Assembly (NCBI GenBank): GCA_949299375.1 | Contig: CASGAH010000002.1 | Location: 1-53,953 of the forward strand | Reading direction: 5' to 3' | DNA: 53,953 nucleotides | Source: an uncultured Eubacteriales bacterium | GTDB lineage: Bacteria; Bacillota; Clostridia; Lachnospirales; Lachnospiraceae | In this document: positions 35,105 through 43,830 of the stretch, one piece after another | How the letters are laid out: each line of letters begins with the position of its first letter | Position numbering within the stretch: position 1 is the first letter of the stretch | Program-made: the position numbers and the translations under genes | Notes under the pieces: model-generated | Database searches by the model: none | What the model was told of the DNA's origin: nothing | What the model saw: the letters and a program-made list of their open reading frames with translations, nothing else

Positions 35105-35785
35105 CTACAGCACATTCTCCAACAGCTCCAGGGCAACATACCGGTTGTCCTTCCAGTTGTCCTTCTCCCTCAGAATGATCTCCCCGATCCGCTCCAGCGC
35201 CGGCTCATCGTACGGCAGCTGAACTTTTGTGATGCGGTTGCGCAGTTTCATAAACTCTTTTTCAATCCATCGAAAGTCCATGTCAAGGCGGATGTACAGA
35301 TCCAGCCGCTCGGTGTACCTTCCGGTCTTCATAATGTTGCGGCATTCCTCATCTTCCACGCAGTCGTCCACGCTGCCCCAGAAAGCATATAAATTGTCAA
35401 TCACTTCCTGCAAGTCCAACAGCGGATGCTGGTGTCTGGAAGAGCCGCAGCGCTTCATCGTGTCAAGCGCCATCTGAACGTAGGAGAGAGAGGTGCTGCT
35501 CAGCTCATCCCGAAGCGCAACTCCGTTGTTGAATGCCCGCTCCAGATTGCTGTAAATCGAGTTTGTGTCCCCCTCATCAAACAGATACTTCCAGTTAAAC
35601 ACTTCCTTCGATCCATACACATCCGGAATCCCAAGCTGCCAGCAAAACTCCCGATATGCCTGCGGATCGGAATCGATCATCGTATCGTAATACTCAAAAA
35701 ATACCGACAAAGTTGTAAATACCCGTTCCGTATAGCGCCCAAGCCAATACAAACGATCTGATTTTTCTAACGAGATAATACCCAT
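35105..35785 (-). CDS. Alpha-E domain protein (DUF403)
   Basis: 226 residues, all-helical. The opening SLEKSDRLYWLGRYTERVFTTL (residues 5-26) has the conserved Trp-Arg-ER pattern of the alpha-E family, and the end RLDMDFRWIEKEFMKLRNRI is also typical. No catalytic motif is known. The domain is found almost only next to circularly permuted ATP-grasp ligases and transglutaminases and is thought to be a structural or substrate-handling partner. The gene overlaps the ATP-grasp gene by 19 bp; GGAGGA precedes its ATG. Confidence 0.92.
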   Translation of the reverse strand: MGIISLEKSDRLYWLGRYTERVFTTLSVFFEYYDTMIDSDPQAYREFCWQLGIPDVYGSKEVFNWKYLFDEGDTNSIYSNLERAFNNGVALRDELSSTSLSYVQMALDTMKRCGSSRHQHPLLDLQEVIDNLYAFWGSVDDCVEDEECRNIMKTGRYTERLDLYIRLDMDFRWIEKEFMKLRNRITKVQLPYDEPALERIGEIILREKDNWKDNRYVALELLENVL

Positions 35786-37080
35786 GTGTCTTTAAATCCT
35801 CCTCCCTGCGATGAATTGACAACAAAAGAATCCGCCTGTCTGGAAAACCGGGTCAATCCGCTGGCCCATACTTTTGTCTCTTTCCCGCTCAATACAAATG
35901 CCCTCAAATCCGCCTTCCTCGGAACTTCTGTGCTGCCCTCCACGATGTTCAGATCGATGAAATCGATGACTTCCTGGGCAATAAAGCGCCTCGGCTGCCC
36001 TTTGATCTCATCGGCAAGCTGTCTTTGCTCTTCTGCGCTGAGACGGTTTCCAAATACGACGCCGTATCCGCCCGCCTCTGACACATCCTTCACAACCAGT
36101 TTCTCCAGGTTGCGCAAAATATACTCCCGGTCTTCCTCATAAAACGCCAGATACGTCGGCGCATTTTTGAGAATCGGCTCTTCCCCAAGATAATAGGAAA
36201 TCATTTTGGGGACAAAGTAGTAGATTCCCTTGTCGTCTGCCACCCCGTTTCCGGGTGCATTCACAAGCGCCACGTTTCCTGCCCGGTATACGTCCATCAG
36301 ATGGGGTACCCCGATTAAGGACTCCGGCAGGAACGTCATCGGGTCTATGTACTCATCGGATACCCGGCGGTACAGCGTTCCGACTTTCTGGCGTTCTCCC
36401 GTATAATTGCTGTAGTACAGTTTGTTGTTCTCCACAAACAGATCCTGCGGGAAGGCGAGAACGGCTTTTGCGCGCTCCGCCAAATACGAATGCTCAAAAA
36501 ATGCTGCATTGTAGCGCCCCGGCGTCATAATGACATTGATGCCCCCTGTGTTCACATTGTTCATCACATCTTGCAGCATCTTCGCATAATTGCGGTTGTC
36601 CACCACATGATACTTGGCAAACGTTCTCGGGCTGACGCGGCGCGTCAGCTCCCGGGCAATCATCGGGTAGGAAGCGCCCGATGGAATCCGGAGGTTGTCC
36701 TCCAGAACATACCATGTCCCGTTTTTGGCCTGCACAAGGTCAATGCCGGAAATGTGGCTATAGCAGTTGCCGGGCGGTGTAATTCCCTCGCACTGGGGAA
36801 GATACCCTTTGGAGGAAAATACAAAATCCTCCGGAACGACGCCGTCCGCAATGATCTGTTTCCCGTGATAAATGTCATAGAGAAACCGGTTGAGCGCATC
36901 CACGCGCTGAATCAGCCCCTTCTCCAGACGCTCAAACTCCTGTCTGGAAAGAATGCGCGGAATCGCATCAAAGGGAAAAATCTGTTCCTGAAACTGACCA
37001 TTCTTATAAATCCCAAACTTGACGCCGTAACGCGCCATCAATTTGTTGACCTGGTCCCCATTTTCTATTAGTTCAAACAT
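35767..37080 (-). CDS. Circularly permuted type 2 ATP-grasp protein
   Basis: 437 residues from ATG at 37080 (GGAG six bases ahead); an ATG 12 bp earlier is less well placed. Blocks LYDIYHGKQIIADGVVPEDF, GYLPQCEGITPPG, YVLEDNLRIPSGASY, VIMTPGRYNAAFFEHSYLA and APGNGVADDKGIYYFVP are those of the DUF404/DUF407 group. These are predicted amide or peptide ligases using ATP through an acyl-phosphate. With the alpha-E and transglutaminase proteins it forms a known conserved trio whose product has not been established to my knowledge. First gene of a five-gene operon behind a long structured leader. Confidence 0.93.
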   Translation of the reverse strand: MFELIENGDQVNKLMARYGVKFGIYKNGQFQEQIFPFDAIPRILSRQEFERLEKGLIQRVDALNRFLYDIYHGKQIIADGVVPEDFVFSSKGYLPQCEGITPPGNCYSHISGIDLVQAKNGTWYVLEDNLRIPSGASYPMIARELTRRVSPRTFAKYHVVDNRNYAKMLQDVMNNVNTGGINVIMTPGRYNAAFFEHSYLAERAKAVLAFPQDLFVENNKLYYSNYTGERQKVGTLYRRVSDEYIDPMTFLPESLIGVPHLMDVYRAGNVALVNAPGNGVADDKGIYYFVPKMISYYLGEEPILKNAPTYLAFYEEDREYILRNLEKLVVKDVSEAGGYGVVFGNRLSAEEQRQLADEIKGQPRRFIAQEVIDFIDLNIVEGSTEVPRKADLRAFVLSGKETKVWASGLTRFSRQADSFVVNSSQGGGFKDTWVLSR

Positions 37081-37381
37081 ACCAATCTCCATTCCGGAGC
37101 GTCAGCGGCGGGTCTTTCTTCCGCCATCTTCCTCCATTTCTTTTTTTTCCGGCTCGAGAGAAACTGCGTCTCCGATCCGGCTGCGATCCCTCCGACATTG
37201 ATCGGATCCGATACTCTGCGATACGCGGTCGTATCACACGAAAAAGGCGCAATACGTTTGTCTCGTATGGCGCCTTTACCAGTCTTGTGCGATATATGTT
37301 TGTCTCTAGATTCCAGCTCCCGCACATGGATGCGGGACTTTCGCCATACTTTTGATTCTTCCGTCGTATGATCTGCTGATA
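37081..37381 (-). promoter_or_regulatory. Structured leader with terminator and competing pairing: candidate attenuator/riboswitch
   Basis: The transcript from the promoter at 37388-37416 would begin near 37381 and run 300 nt before the ATP-grasp start. In it, 37342-37349 (RNA GUAUGGCG) is perfectly complementary to 37265-37272 (RNA CGCCAUAC), the 5' arm of the terminator. It can also pair with RNA CAUAC at 37366-37370. A 7-bp hairpin (37318-37324 with 37331-37337) lies between. This gives mutually exclusive folds, one with and one without the terminator. No known riboswitch consensus was recognised. Confidence 0.55.
37241..37277 (-). terminator. Intrinsic terminator inside the ATP-grasp leader
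   Basis: A 14-bp stem with one mismatch (37264-37277 with 37243-37256), 7-nt loop, then a minus-strand T-run at 37241-37245. It lies downstream of the operon's own promoter, so it can act as an attenuator besides stopping read-through from the helicase gene. Confidence 0.85.
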
Positions 37382-37387
37382 AAATAC

Positions 37388-37416
37388 ATTTTACCGATTT
37401 TGTGTGGATTTGTCAA
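37388..37416 (-). promoter_or_regulatory. Promoter of the ATP-grasp operon
   Basis: Consensus TTGACA -35 (37411-37416), 17-bp spacer, TAAAAT -10 (37388-37393), 47 bp downstream of the helicase stop codon. Confidence 0.9.
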
Positions 37417-37462
37417 GACTGACCGGAAATATTTTTGACAGATTGGCCCCGGGCGCGGCTGG

Positions 37463-40084
37463 TTACGGGCGATTGATGTCTAGGCCGGCCCAAAATTGCC
37501 CGACTTCCCGGAAGATGGTTTCTTTTGTGACGGGACAGTACTGTTTCCACTCCCTTGGAAACAGCTGCATATATTCCGGCTGCAAAAAACGATCGTCCAA
37601 AAGCGCGATCACCCCCACGTCCTCTGGCGTGCGAATGAGCCGTCCCGCCGCCTGAAGGACTTTGTTGATGCCGGGATAGAGATAGGAAAATTCGTATCCT
37701 TTTTTGCATTCCGCGTCAAAATGTTCCTGCAAAATTTTTCTCTCCGTACATACAAGCGGAATTCCTGTCCCCACGACAAACACCCCAATCAGCCGCTCAT
37801 TTTTCAGGTCAACGCCCTCCGAGAAGCTTCCGCCCATCACGCAGCAGCCGACAAGGCTCTCTTCTTCCGTTCCGCCCAACTTCCGTTTCAGAAAACAGCC
37901 GAGAAATTGTTCCCGCCCTTCTTCCGACATTTTGCTCTCCTGAAGCAAAATCCGCCCCGCAAATCCTTCTTCCCGCATCGCCCTTGCCACTTCTTCCAGA
38001 AACCGATACGACGGAAAAAAAACCATGTAATTTCCGCTCTTTGCCCGGACAGCGCGGACAATGGTTGCGGCGATTTTTCGGTACATCTGCTCTCCCCGCC
38101 TTGTATATCGGCTTGTCGTGTCGCGGCTGATGCAGAGAATGCGGTTTGTCTCCGGAAACGGGGAGTCCACATAGACTGCGTAATCTTCCTCTGTCCCGCC
38201 GAGCAGTTTTCTGTAGTAGGGCATCGGCAGAAATGTCGCGGAGAAAAAGACGGCCGCGCGCCCTCTGCTCCTATATTTCTGCACATTTCTGGAGGGATCT
38301 ACACAAAAAAGGCGCACCATAAATCGTTCGTCCTCCAGGATTTCACTGTATGCTTTGTAGCAGTCGTCCATGCCGTCCCACACCGTCACAAAGTCCCGGA
38401 TCTGGAAGAAAAATTCCGTCGCCTGCTCCGGAAGCTCCGCCTGCGGGTTTCGCTCCCAAAAGTCCTGGATTGCCGCATAAACCCGGTTTGCCGTGTCCGC
38501 CAGTTCTTCCAGCCCCTCTCCGTCCGGATAGACGACATACCCCTCACAGCGGCGCTTCAAAGACAGCATACAGCGGTTCAGGCGGTTGATCCATTTTTTT
38601 ATCGTCCTATCGTTCCACGCAATCTTTGCCGCCTGCAAGACGTCTTCTTTTACAAGAACCGCACTGTACATCTCTCTGGCGCGCTCCACAAGGTTGTGCG
38701 CCTCATCGACAAGAAACAGATACTCCCCGGCGCTCCCCTCCAGAAAATAGCGCTGCAGACATACATTGGGGTCAAATACGTAATTGTAGTCGCAGATCAC
38801 CGCGTCGCTCCAGTTTGTCAGATCGAGACAATACTCAAACGGGCAGACCTGGTATTCGTCGGCATACGCCAAAATCCGCTCCCGGCTCCCCTCGCTTTCA
38901 CCCGTGAGGAACGCATAGACCGCGCGGTTGACCCGGTCAAAATGCCCTTTCGCCCTCGGACAGGCAAACGGGTTGCATGACATCTTCTCCAGTACACACC
39001 ACTTTTCTTTCGCGGTGATGGAGACCGAGGAGAAAAACAAACCGTTTCGGCGCATCAGCGCGATGCTCTCCTCCGCCGCAATGCGGGCTGTCGTCTTCGC
39101 CGTGAGGTAGAAAATCTTCTCTCCCATCCCCATTCCCATCGCCTTGACGGCGGGAAACATCACCGACAGCGTTTTTCCAATCCCTGTTGGCGCCTGGAGG
39201 AAAAGACTCCTCTTGTGCCGGATCGTCTGGTACACACACGCCGCCAGTTTTTTCTGCCCGGGGCGATAGGGGAACGGAAACTGCAGGTTGCGGATGGATG
39301 CATCCCGCTTCCTGCTGTGATAAACGGTATAGACGGCCCATTTTGTATATTCCCGCAAAAGATCGTCCATCTCCCGGCGCAATTGTTCCCCGGCAAAAAA
39401 GCGGCGAAAACGGCGGATTTCTTCCTGCTCCAGATTGCAATACGTTATCTGGACCCATGCCCCCGCAGCGCTCTTTTTCCGGCAGTACAAATCCGCATAG
39501 CAAAGCGCCTGCGCCAGGTGAACGGCAAGCGGCTCGCTGATCTGATGAACCGGGCGTGACACCCCTTTGATCTCATCGATGAGGGGACAATCGCGCATTT
39601 CCTCCCGCTGCGAACAAAAAAGCGGCCCGCTCTGCGGCTCGCCTGCCGAGAGAAGACGCCAATGCGACTGCACCTGGCTATGCAGCTCCATCGGGCCATA
39701 CTCCGGGGTATAATAATAGACTTCCTCCTCCGAAAGGCTGCACTGTGCGGCGGAATCTGCAATTCCGTCCGCCCGCCCCTCCAGCATCAGCACAATTCCC
39801 GTCCCGGGCGCCTTTTCGTTCTCAGCGGAGAATTCAGCGGAAAATTCTGCGGAATTCTCCGCTAAATACACATCCAGCGAATACACACCGCTGAGTGGGA
39901 CTTCGGCTACATACGCCCTCCCCATGCTTTTTTGAATTTTTCGGTGAATGCGGCTTCCCTCCTGCATGGCGTCTTTTTCTTTCGCGCGTCGGCGGTTGTC
40001 AATGTCTCCGCTTCTTCGCAAGAATTCGACAAGACGGCGGACGGAAAGCCGAATGACCGTCTGTTCCTCCACTCTGTCAGACAC
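37463..40084 (-). CDS. XPD/DinG-type helicase with N-terminal PD-(D/E)XK nuclease domain
   Basis: 873 residues from a GTG at 40084, placed six bases after GGAGG and overlapping the wecB stop by 8 bp. The N-terminal domain has RecB/Cas4-like nuclease residues: GSRIH (His47), EGRAD (Asp106) and DEIK (Glu171, Lys173). The helicase has Walker A APTGIGKT (298-305), cysteines for an FeS cluster (WCVLEKMSC, CPRA, CPFEYC), LVDEAHN, SATFLP, and motif VI LQAAGRLIRTPED. It is likely a 5'-3' DNA repair helicase-nuclease. Its place behind surface glycan genes looks like an operon-end passenger. Confidence 0.9.
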   Translation of the reverse strand: MSDRVEEQTVIRLSVRRLVEFLRRSGDIDNRRRAKEKDAMQEGSRIHRKIQKSMGRAYVAEVPLSGVYSLDVYLAENSAEFSAEFSAENEKAPGTGIVLMLEGRADGIADSAAQCSLSEEEVYYYTPEYGPMELHSQVQSHWRLLSAGEPQSGPLFCSQREEMRDCPLIDEIKGVSRPVHQISEPLAVHLAQALCYADLYCRKKSAAGAWVQITYCNLEQEEIRRFRRFFAGEQLRREMDDLLREYTKWAVYTVYHSRKRDASIRNLQFPFPYRPGQKKLAACVYQTIRHKRSLFLQAPTGIGKTLSVMFPAVKAMGMGMGEKIFYLTAKTTARIAAEESIALMRRNGLFFSSVSITAKEKWCVLEKMSCNPFACPRAKGHFDRVNRAVYAFLTGESEGSRERILAYADEYQVCPFEYCLDLTNWSDAVICDYNYVFDPNVCLQRYFLEGSAGEYLFLVDEAHNLVERAREMYSAVLVKEDVLQAAKIAWNDRTIKKWINRLNRCMLSLKRRCEGYVVYPDGEGLEELADTANRVYAAIQDFWERNPQAELPEQATEFFFQIRDFVTVWDGMDDCYKAYSEILEDERFMVRLFCVDPSRNVQKYRSRGRAAVFFSATFLPMPYYRKLLGGTEEDYAVYVDSPFPETNRILCISRDTTSRYTRRGEQMYRKIAATIVRAVRAKSGNYMVFFPSYRFLEEVARAMREEGFAGRILLQESKMSEEGREQFLGCFLKRKLGGTEEESLVGCCVMGGSFSEGVDLKNERLIGVFVVGTGIPLVCTERKILQEHFDAECKKGYEFSYLYPGINKVLQAAGRLIRTPEDVGVIALLDDRFLQPEYMQLFPREWKQYCPVTKETIFREVGQFWAGLDINRP
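39824..39863. repeat. Inverted and direct repeat inside the helicase gene
   Basis: Perfect 12-bp arms (39824-39835 and 39852-39863) with GAATTC at each end, and a repeated CAGCGGA(G/A)AATT unit. It encodes the repetitive AENSAEFSAEFSAEN stretch between the first two nuclease motifs, probably a small in-frame expansion. Confidence 0.8.
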
Positions 40085-41177
40085 GGTACGCCTCCAATAC
40101 ATCCGCAATGCGCCGGCAGGCATACCCGTCCCCGTAGGGGTTTGCGGCGCGGCTCATGCGCTCATATGTCTTCTTGTCTTCCAAGAGCGCTCTGCACGCC
40201 TCATAAATCCGCTCGTTGGATGTCCCGACAAGCCTTAACGTTCCCGCCGCAATTCCCTCCGGCCGCTCGGTCGTATCGCGCATGACAAGCACCGGCTTTC
40301 CAAGAGACGGCGCCTCCTCCTGGATGCCGCCGCTGTCTGTGAGAACGAGATAGCTTCTCGACAGGAAGTTGTGAAAGTCAATGACATCCAGCGGTTCAAT
40401 CAGATGAATCCGCTCATTTCCCTGCAAAATCTCGTCTGCAATTTTCCGCACCGCCGGGTTGAGATGAACCGGGTAGATGACTTTGACGTCGGAGACGTCC
40501 TGCACGATCCGGCGAATGGCACAAAACATTTGCCGCATCGGTTCCCCTAGATTTTCCCTTCTATGCGCCGTCACCAAAATCAGGCGGGATCCCTTTGCCC
40601 ATGTCAGCTCCTCATGCGCATATTGTCTGCGCACCGTCGTTCTCAGCGCGTCAATCGCCGTGTTCCCCGTCACAAAGACGCGCGCGGCGGGCTTTCCCTC
40701 CCGCAGAAGCTGCTCTCTTGCCCGCTCAGTCGGCGCAAAATGCAGGGAAGCCAGAATGCCGATTGCCTGCCGGTTGAACTCCTCCGGGTAGGGGGACTGC
40801 AGATTGTAAGTGCGAAGCCCCGCCTCCACATGGCCAACCGGGATCTGTCTGTAGAAACAGGCGAGTGCTGTGGCGAATGCCGTTGTGGTATCTCCATGGA
40901 CGAGCACAAGATCGGGATTCACCGTCTCAAGCACCTCCCTCATGCGCTCCAAAATCCGCGCGGTCACATCAAAAAGTGTCTGTCCGCTCTGCATAATGGC
41001 CAGATCATAGTCCGGCTGCACATGAAATGCGCGCAGAACCGAGTCGAGCATCTGCCGGTGCTGCCCGCTGACGCACACAATCGTCTCCATCCCTTTTCTG
41101 TTTTTCAGCTCCAGCACGAGCGGACACATTTTCACCGCTTCCGGCCTCGTCCCGAATACGACCATCACTTTTTTCAT
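40077..41177 (-). CDS. wecB: UDP-N-acetylglucosamine 2-epimerase (non-hydrolysing)
   Basis: 366 residues, full length. Converts UDP-GlcNAc to UDP-ManNAc, a donor for surface glycan or teichoic acid linkage units. FGTRPEAVKMCPLV, VHGDTTTAFA, GHVEAGLRT, PEEFNR and LTDSGGIQEEAPSLGKPVL are family blocks. Start follows AAAGGA. It is the sixth gene of the polysaccharide operon, 60 bp after the flippase gene, and its stop overlaps the helicase start. Confidence 0.96.
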   Translation of the reverse strand: MKKVMVVFGTRPEAVKMCPLVLELKNRKGMETIVCVSGQHRQMLDSVLRAFHVQPDYDLAIMQSGQTLFDVTARILERMREVLETVNPDLVLVHGDTTTAFATALACFYRQIPVGHVEAGLRTYNLQSPYPEEFNRQAIGILASLHFAPTERAREQLLREGKPAARVFVTGNTAIDALRTTVRRQYAHEELTWAKGSRLILVTAHRRENLGEPMRQMFCAIRRIVQDVSDVKVIYPVHLNPAVRKIADEILQGNERIHLIEPLDVIDFHNFLSRSYLVLTDSGGIQEEAPSLGKPVLVMRDTTERPEGIAAGTLRLVGTSNERIYEACRALLEDKKTYERMSRAANPYGDGYACRRIADVLEAYRV

Positions 41178-41237
41178 TTTCTACCATTCCTTTCACCGCA
41201 CTCCGGCCCAAAAGACAGGACACGCTGCGGCATTTCG

Positions 41238-42656
41238 TCATTTTTTCTTCCGGGAAAGGAGAATCCCGTTTCCCTGCCTGATTGCTGCGGCGAGCAGCTT
41301 CCGGTTGATTCCCACGGAAAATACACACACGGCCAAAAGCGTCACGACATTCCAGACAAGCTGATTTCTGTAGTACGATACAAGCGTTATGCCGCCCATC
41401 AGGAAAATTCCGGCCCAGGCGCCTCGGTTTACGCTGAGGCGGATGTATTTGCGCACATCAAAAAAGCGGTACAGCGCCATGCTTGCGTACGCCACCGCCG
41501 AGGAAATGGAGGCGGCGTAAAGCCCTATGCTGCGGATCAGCAAAAGATGAACCGCTATGTTGATCGCCGCCGCAAAAAAAGACGTCTTTGCCACTTCCTT
41601 TGTCGCCTTGTAGGCAGTATAGACCGCGCTGAAAAGGCCAATTAACGAGTAGAACAAGGATGCGATCAAGTAAATTGGAATCTGCGCATAGGCTTCCTCA
41701 AACCGCGCATTGACCAGAAGCGGAAAGACAAAGGGCATTGCCGCAAGAATGCCAAGAATGACCGCGCCGAGAAAGCAAAAGGCCGTATCTATGATCTCTG
41801 AAAAATACGCGTCCCGATCCGCGTCGTCTTTTGAAAGCGCAGCCGACTCCATCCACGTCATATTAAAAATCGAGTAAAAAGAGGAGTAGACCGAAGAGAA
41901 CTTCGTGGACACCGCCAAAATTCCATTGGCGGAATCTCCAAATACGACATGGACGATATTTTTGTCCGCCGCCCCCAAAACCCACCAGGACAGCGCATTG
42001 GGTACGAGCGGAAGGCTGTACTCCAGCATTTCCCTCCATTTTCTCCAGCGAAAAAGGGAGAGATGGATGCGCCGGTACAGACGCTTTTTCCCGAACACAT
42101 ACGCTCCGCACAGCACATTTCCGAGAAAATAGGAGAGAAACAGCCCCCTTGCCCCCATGCGAAACAGGACAATCAAAACGACATTTGCCGCCACAGTCGT
42201 CACCGCCGACAAAAAGCTTCCGACGGCATACGTTCCCGAATCGCCAAGACCTCTTGCCAGCTGCAGCATGATGCCAGAGAAAATTGCGGCAATTGTGTTG
42301 GTCAAAAGAAATATCCGGTACGCTTCCGGAAGGAGAAACCGCACTGCCGCATAGACAAGGCTGACCATGCCGCATTGCCCTGCCACGAACAGAACCGCCG
42401 TAGAGATCAGCACGTCGCTTTCGTGTTCCTTCCCTCTCTCGTCAATCAGCGCCCGGAATACCGCCTGCTCGATCTGCCAGAACAAAACGGGCAGCAGCAG
42501 GGAAATGTATGTCCCATAGACGTCGTAGACGCCGTACTCCTGTGTTGTCAAAATCGATGTATAGAGCGGGAGCAGCAGAAAACTGACAAACTGCGTACAC
42601 AGTTTCCCGAAGCTGATCACCGCTGTATTTTTAATCAATTCCTTTTCTCTGCTCAT
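41238..42656 (-). CDS. Polysaccharide flippase (Wzx/MATE-like)
   Basis: 472 residues from ATG at 42656, after GGGAGGAG; a TTG 18 bp earlier is less likely. About 14 hydrophobic segments. The N-terminal NTAVISFGKLCTQFVSFLLLPLYTSIL and TTQEYGVYD are typical of the polysaccharide transporter (PST) group. It should flip undecaprenyl-linked oligosaccharides across the membrane. Its start overlaps the pyruvyltransferase gene by 26 bp, consistent with coupled translation. Confidence 0.93.
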   Translation of the reverse strand: MSREKELIKNTAVISFGKLCTQFVSFLLLPLYTSILTTQEYGVYDVYGTYISLLLPVLFWQIEQAVFRALIDERGKEHESDVLISTAVLFVAGQCGMVSLVYAAVRFLLPEAYRIFLLTNTIAAIFSGIMLQLARGLGDSGTYAVGSFLSAVTTVAANVVLIVLFRMGARGLFLSYFLGNVLCGAYVFGKKRLYRRIHLSLFRWRKWREMLEYSLPLVPNALSWWVLGAADKNIVHVVFGDSANGILAVSTKFSSVYSSFYSIFNMTWMESAALSKDDADRDAYFSEIIDTAFCFLGAVILGILAAMPFVFPLLVNARFEEAYAQIPIYLIASLFYSLIGLFSAVYTAYKATKEVAKTSFFAAAINIAVHLLLIRSIGLYAASISSAVAYASMALYRFFDVRKYIRLSVNRGAWAGIFLMGGITLVSYYRNQLVWNVVTLLAVCVFSVGINRKLLAAAIRQGNGILLSRKKK

Positions 42657-43830
42657 CCTGGCTCCTCCCGACAAGACATTCCGGATCGATTTCCCGCAAA
42701 ACGGCGTTTTTTAACAGCGCTGCCGTCTCCTCCTGCTGCCGCAAAAGGAGCGAAACCGGACTTTTCTCTTCTTCTGCCTGCGCCAGGCGGCGCAGCACCT
42801 CCCCGGGGGGCGTCCCGATTGTCACACACCGCTCCTCACATCCAATTTTGCGGTGATAATAAAGCAGTTTTTCATCCCACAAAACCGCGACCCCCGGGAT
42901 GCCGAGAGACCCCGCAATAATATGGCTGTGAAGGCGAAATGAGAGAATGCTTTTGAAGCCGGAAATCACCTGCACAAGCTCCTTCGGACTTTGAGGGCAG
43001 ATGACAGAACGGACGGGCGCGTCTTTCGCAGCTGCAATCTGTTCCAGAATCTGTTCGCCAAACTGCGCGTCATCGGGGTCTCCGTTGCAGAAAAGCTGCC
43101 AGCGTATTTTTCTTGCTTCCATTTCCCGGATGAGCCGAATCCAAAACTTCTGGACTCTGCGCGGATTGAGATTTGCCGCAAACATCACGCCAAGTCCAAC
43201 GACATCCTCCTCTTTCCTGGAAACCCCATACTGCTGCGCCGCCCGCAGCGCGGCATCGTATGTGGAATACACCTTCTTCCTGCCCTTCGTGTACCATTTC
43301 TCAATGGTTTCCCGGTCATCCCGCGTGGAAATCAGGCGCACACAGGAGCTGCACAGCGCTTTCTCCATCTTTTTTCTCAGCTTCGGGCTGTCCGCAGGTC
43401 CTGTCCCGCATCCCAAAAACAGCACTGGTATCTGCTTCTTCTGGAAATTCTCCACGAAGCGGCACACATACGGGGAAAGCCAGTCCATAAACAGCTGTCC
43501 CCCGGCAAAGACCGCCAGATCATACGGCGTTTCACATACCGCATCGATGTAGGGGAACTTCCGGGATGCAGCCCCGTATTTTACGCGATACGCAAAATCC
43601 CAGGGGGTCAGTCTTGTGATCCATTTGTATTTTTTGTCATCGATCCAGATTTGCCTCTGCTCGCTCCGGGTCCTTTTCTTGCGGGGCGCAAACTCCTGCC
43701 GCCCGCACAGATCCAGAAGCGAAATCTCTGCTTCCGGAAACTGTTTTTGAAGAAGCCCCGCCACACAGTCACAGATGACTGCGTCTCCCAGATTGGAGGC
43801 ATAATATACGCCAAGCACCAAAATATTCAT
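42631..43830 (-). CDS. Polysaccharide pyruvyl transferase family protein
   Basis: 399 residues. GVYYASNLGDAVICDCVAGLL is the N-terminal family motif, and FRLHSHIIAGSLGIPGVA with a conserved histidine is the C-terminal one. Enzymes of this group (CsaB, WcaK) add a pyruvate ketal from phosphoenolpyruvate to surface sugars, which gives negative charge and can anchor S-layer proteins. The 4-bp ATGA overlap with the upstream glycosyltransferase gene and 26-bp overlap with the flippase gene place it firmly in the operon. Confidence 0.93.
   Translation of the reverse strand: MNILVLGVYYASNLGDAVICDCVAGLLQKQFPEAEISLLDLCGRQEFAPRKKRTRSEQRQIWIDDKKYKWITRLTPWDFAYRVKYGAASRKFPYIDAVCETPYDLAVFAGGQLFMDWLSPYVCRFVENFQKKQIPVLFLGCGTGPADSPKLRKKMEKALCSSCVRLISTRDDRETIEKWYTKGRKKVYSTYDAALRAAQQYGVSRKEEDVVGLGVMFAANLNPRRVQKFWIRLIREMEARKIRWQLFCNGDPDDAQFGEQILEQIAAAKDAPVRSVICPQSPKELVQVISGFKSILSFRLHSHIIAGSLGIPGVAVLWDEKLLYYHRKIGCEERCVTIGTPPGEVLRRLAQAEEEKSPVSLLLRQQEETAALLKNAVLREIDPECLVGRSQDEQRKGID

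Noticed and set aside
37243..37277. Hairpin as only the terminator of the helicase gene
   Set aside because: A consensus promoter for the ATP-grasp operon lies between the helicase stop and the hairpin, so the hairpin must lie in the operon leader as well.
37068..37327. Two overlapping 84- and 85-codon frames in the ATP-grasp leader
   Set aside because: They cross the leader terminator and share no features of a real protein; no ribosome site.
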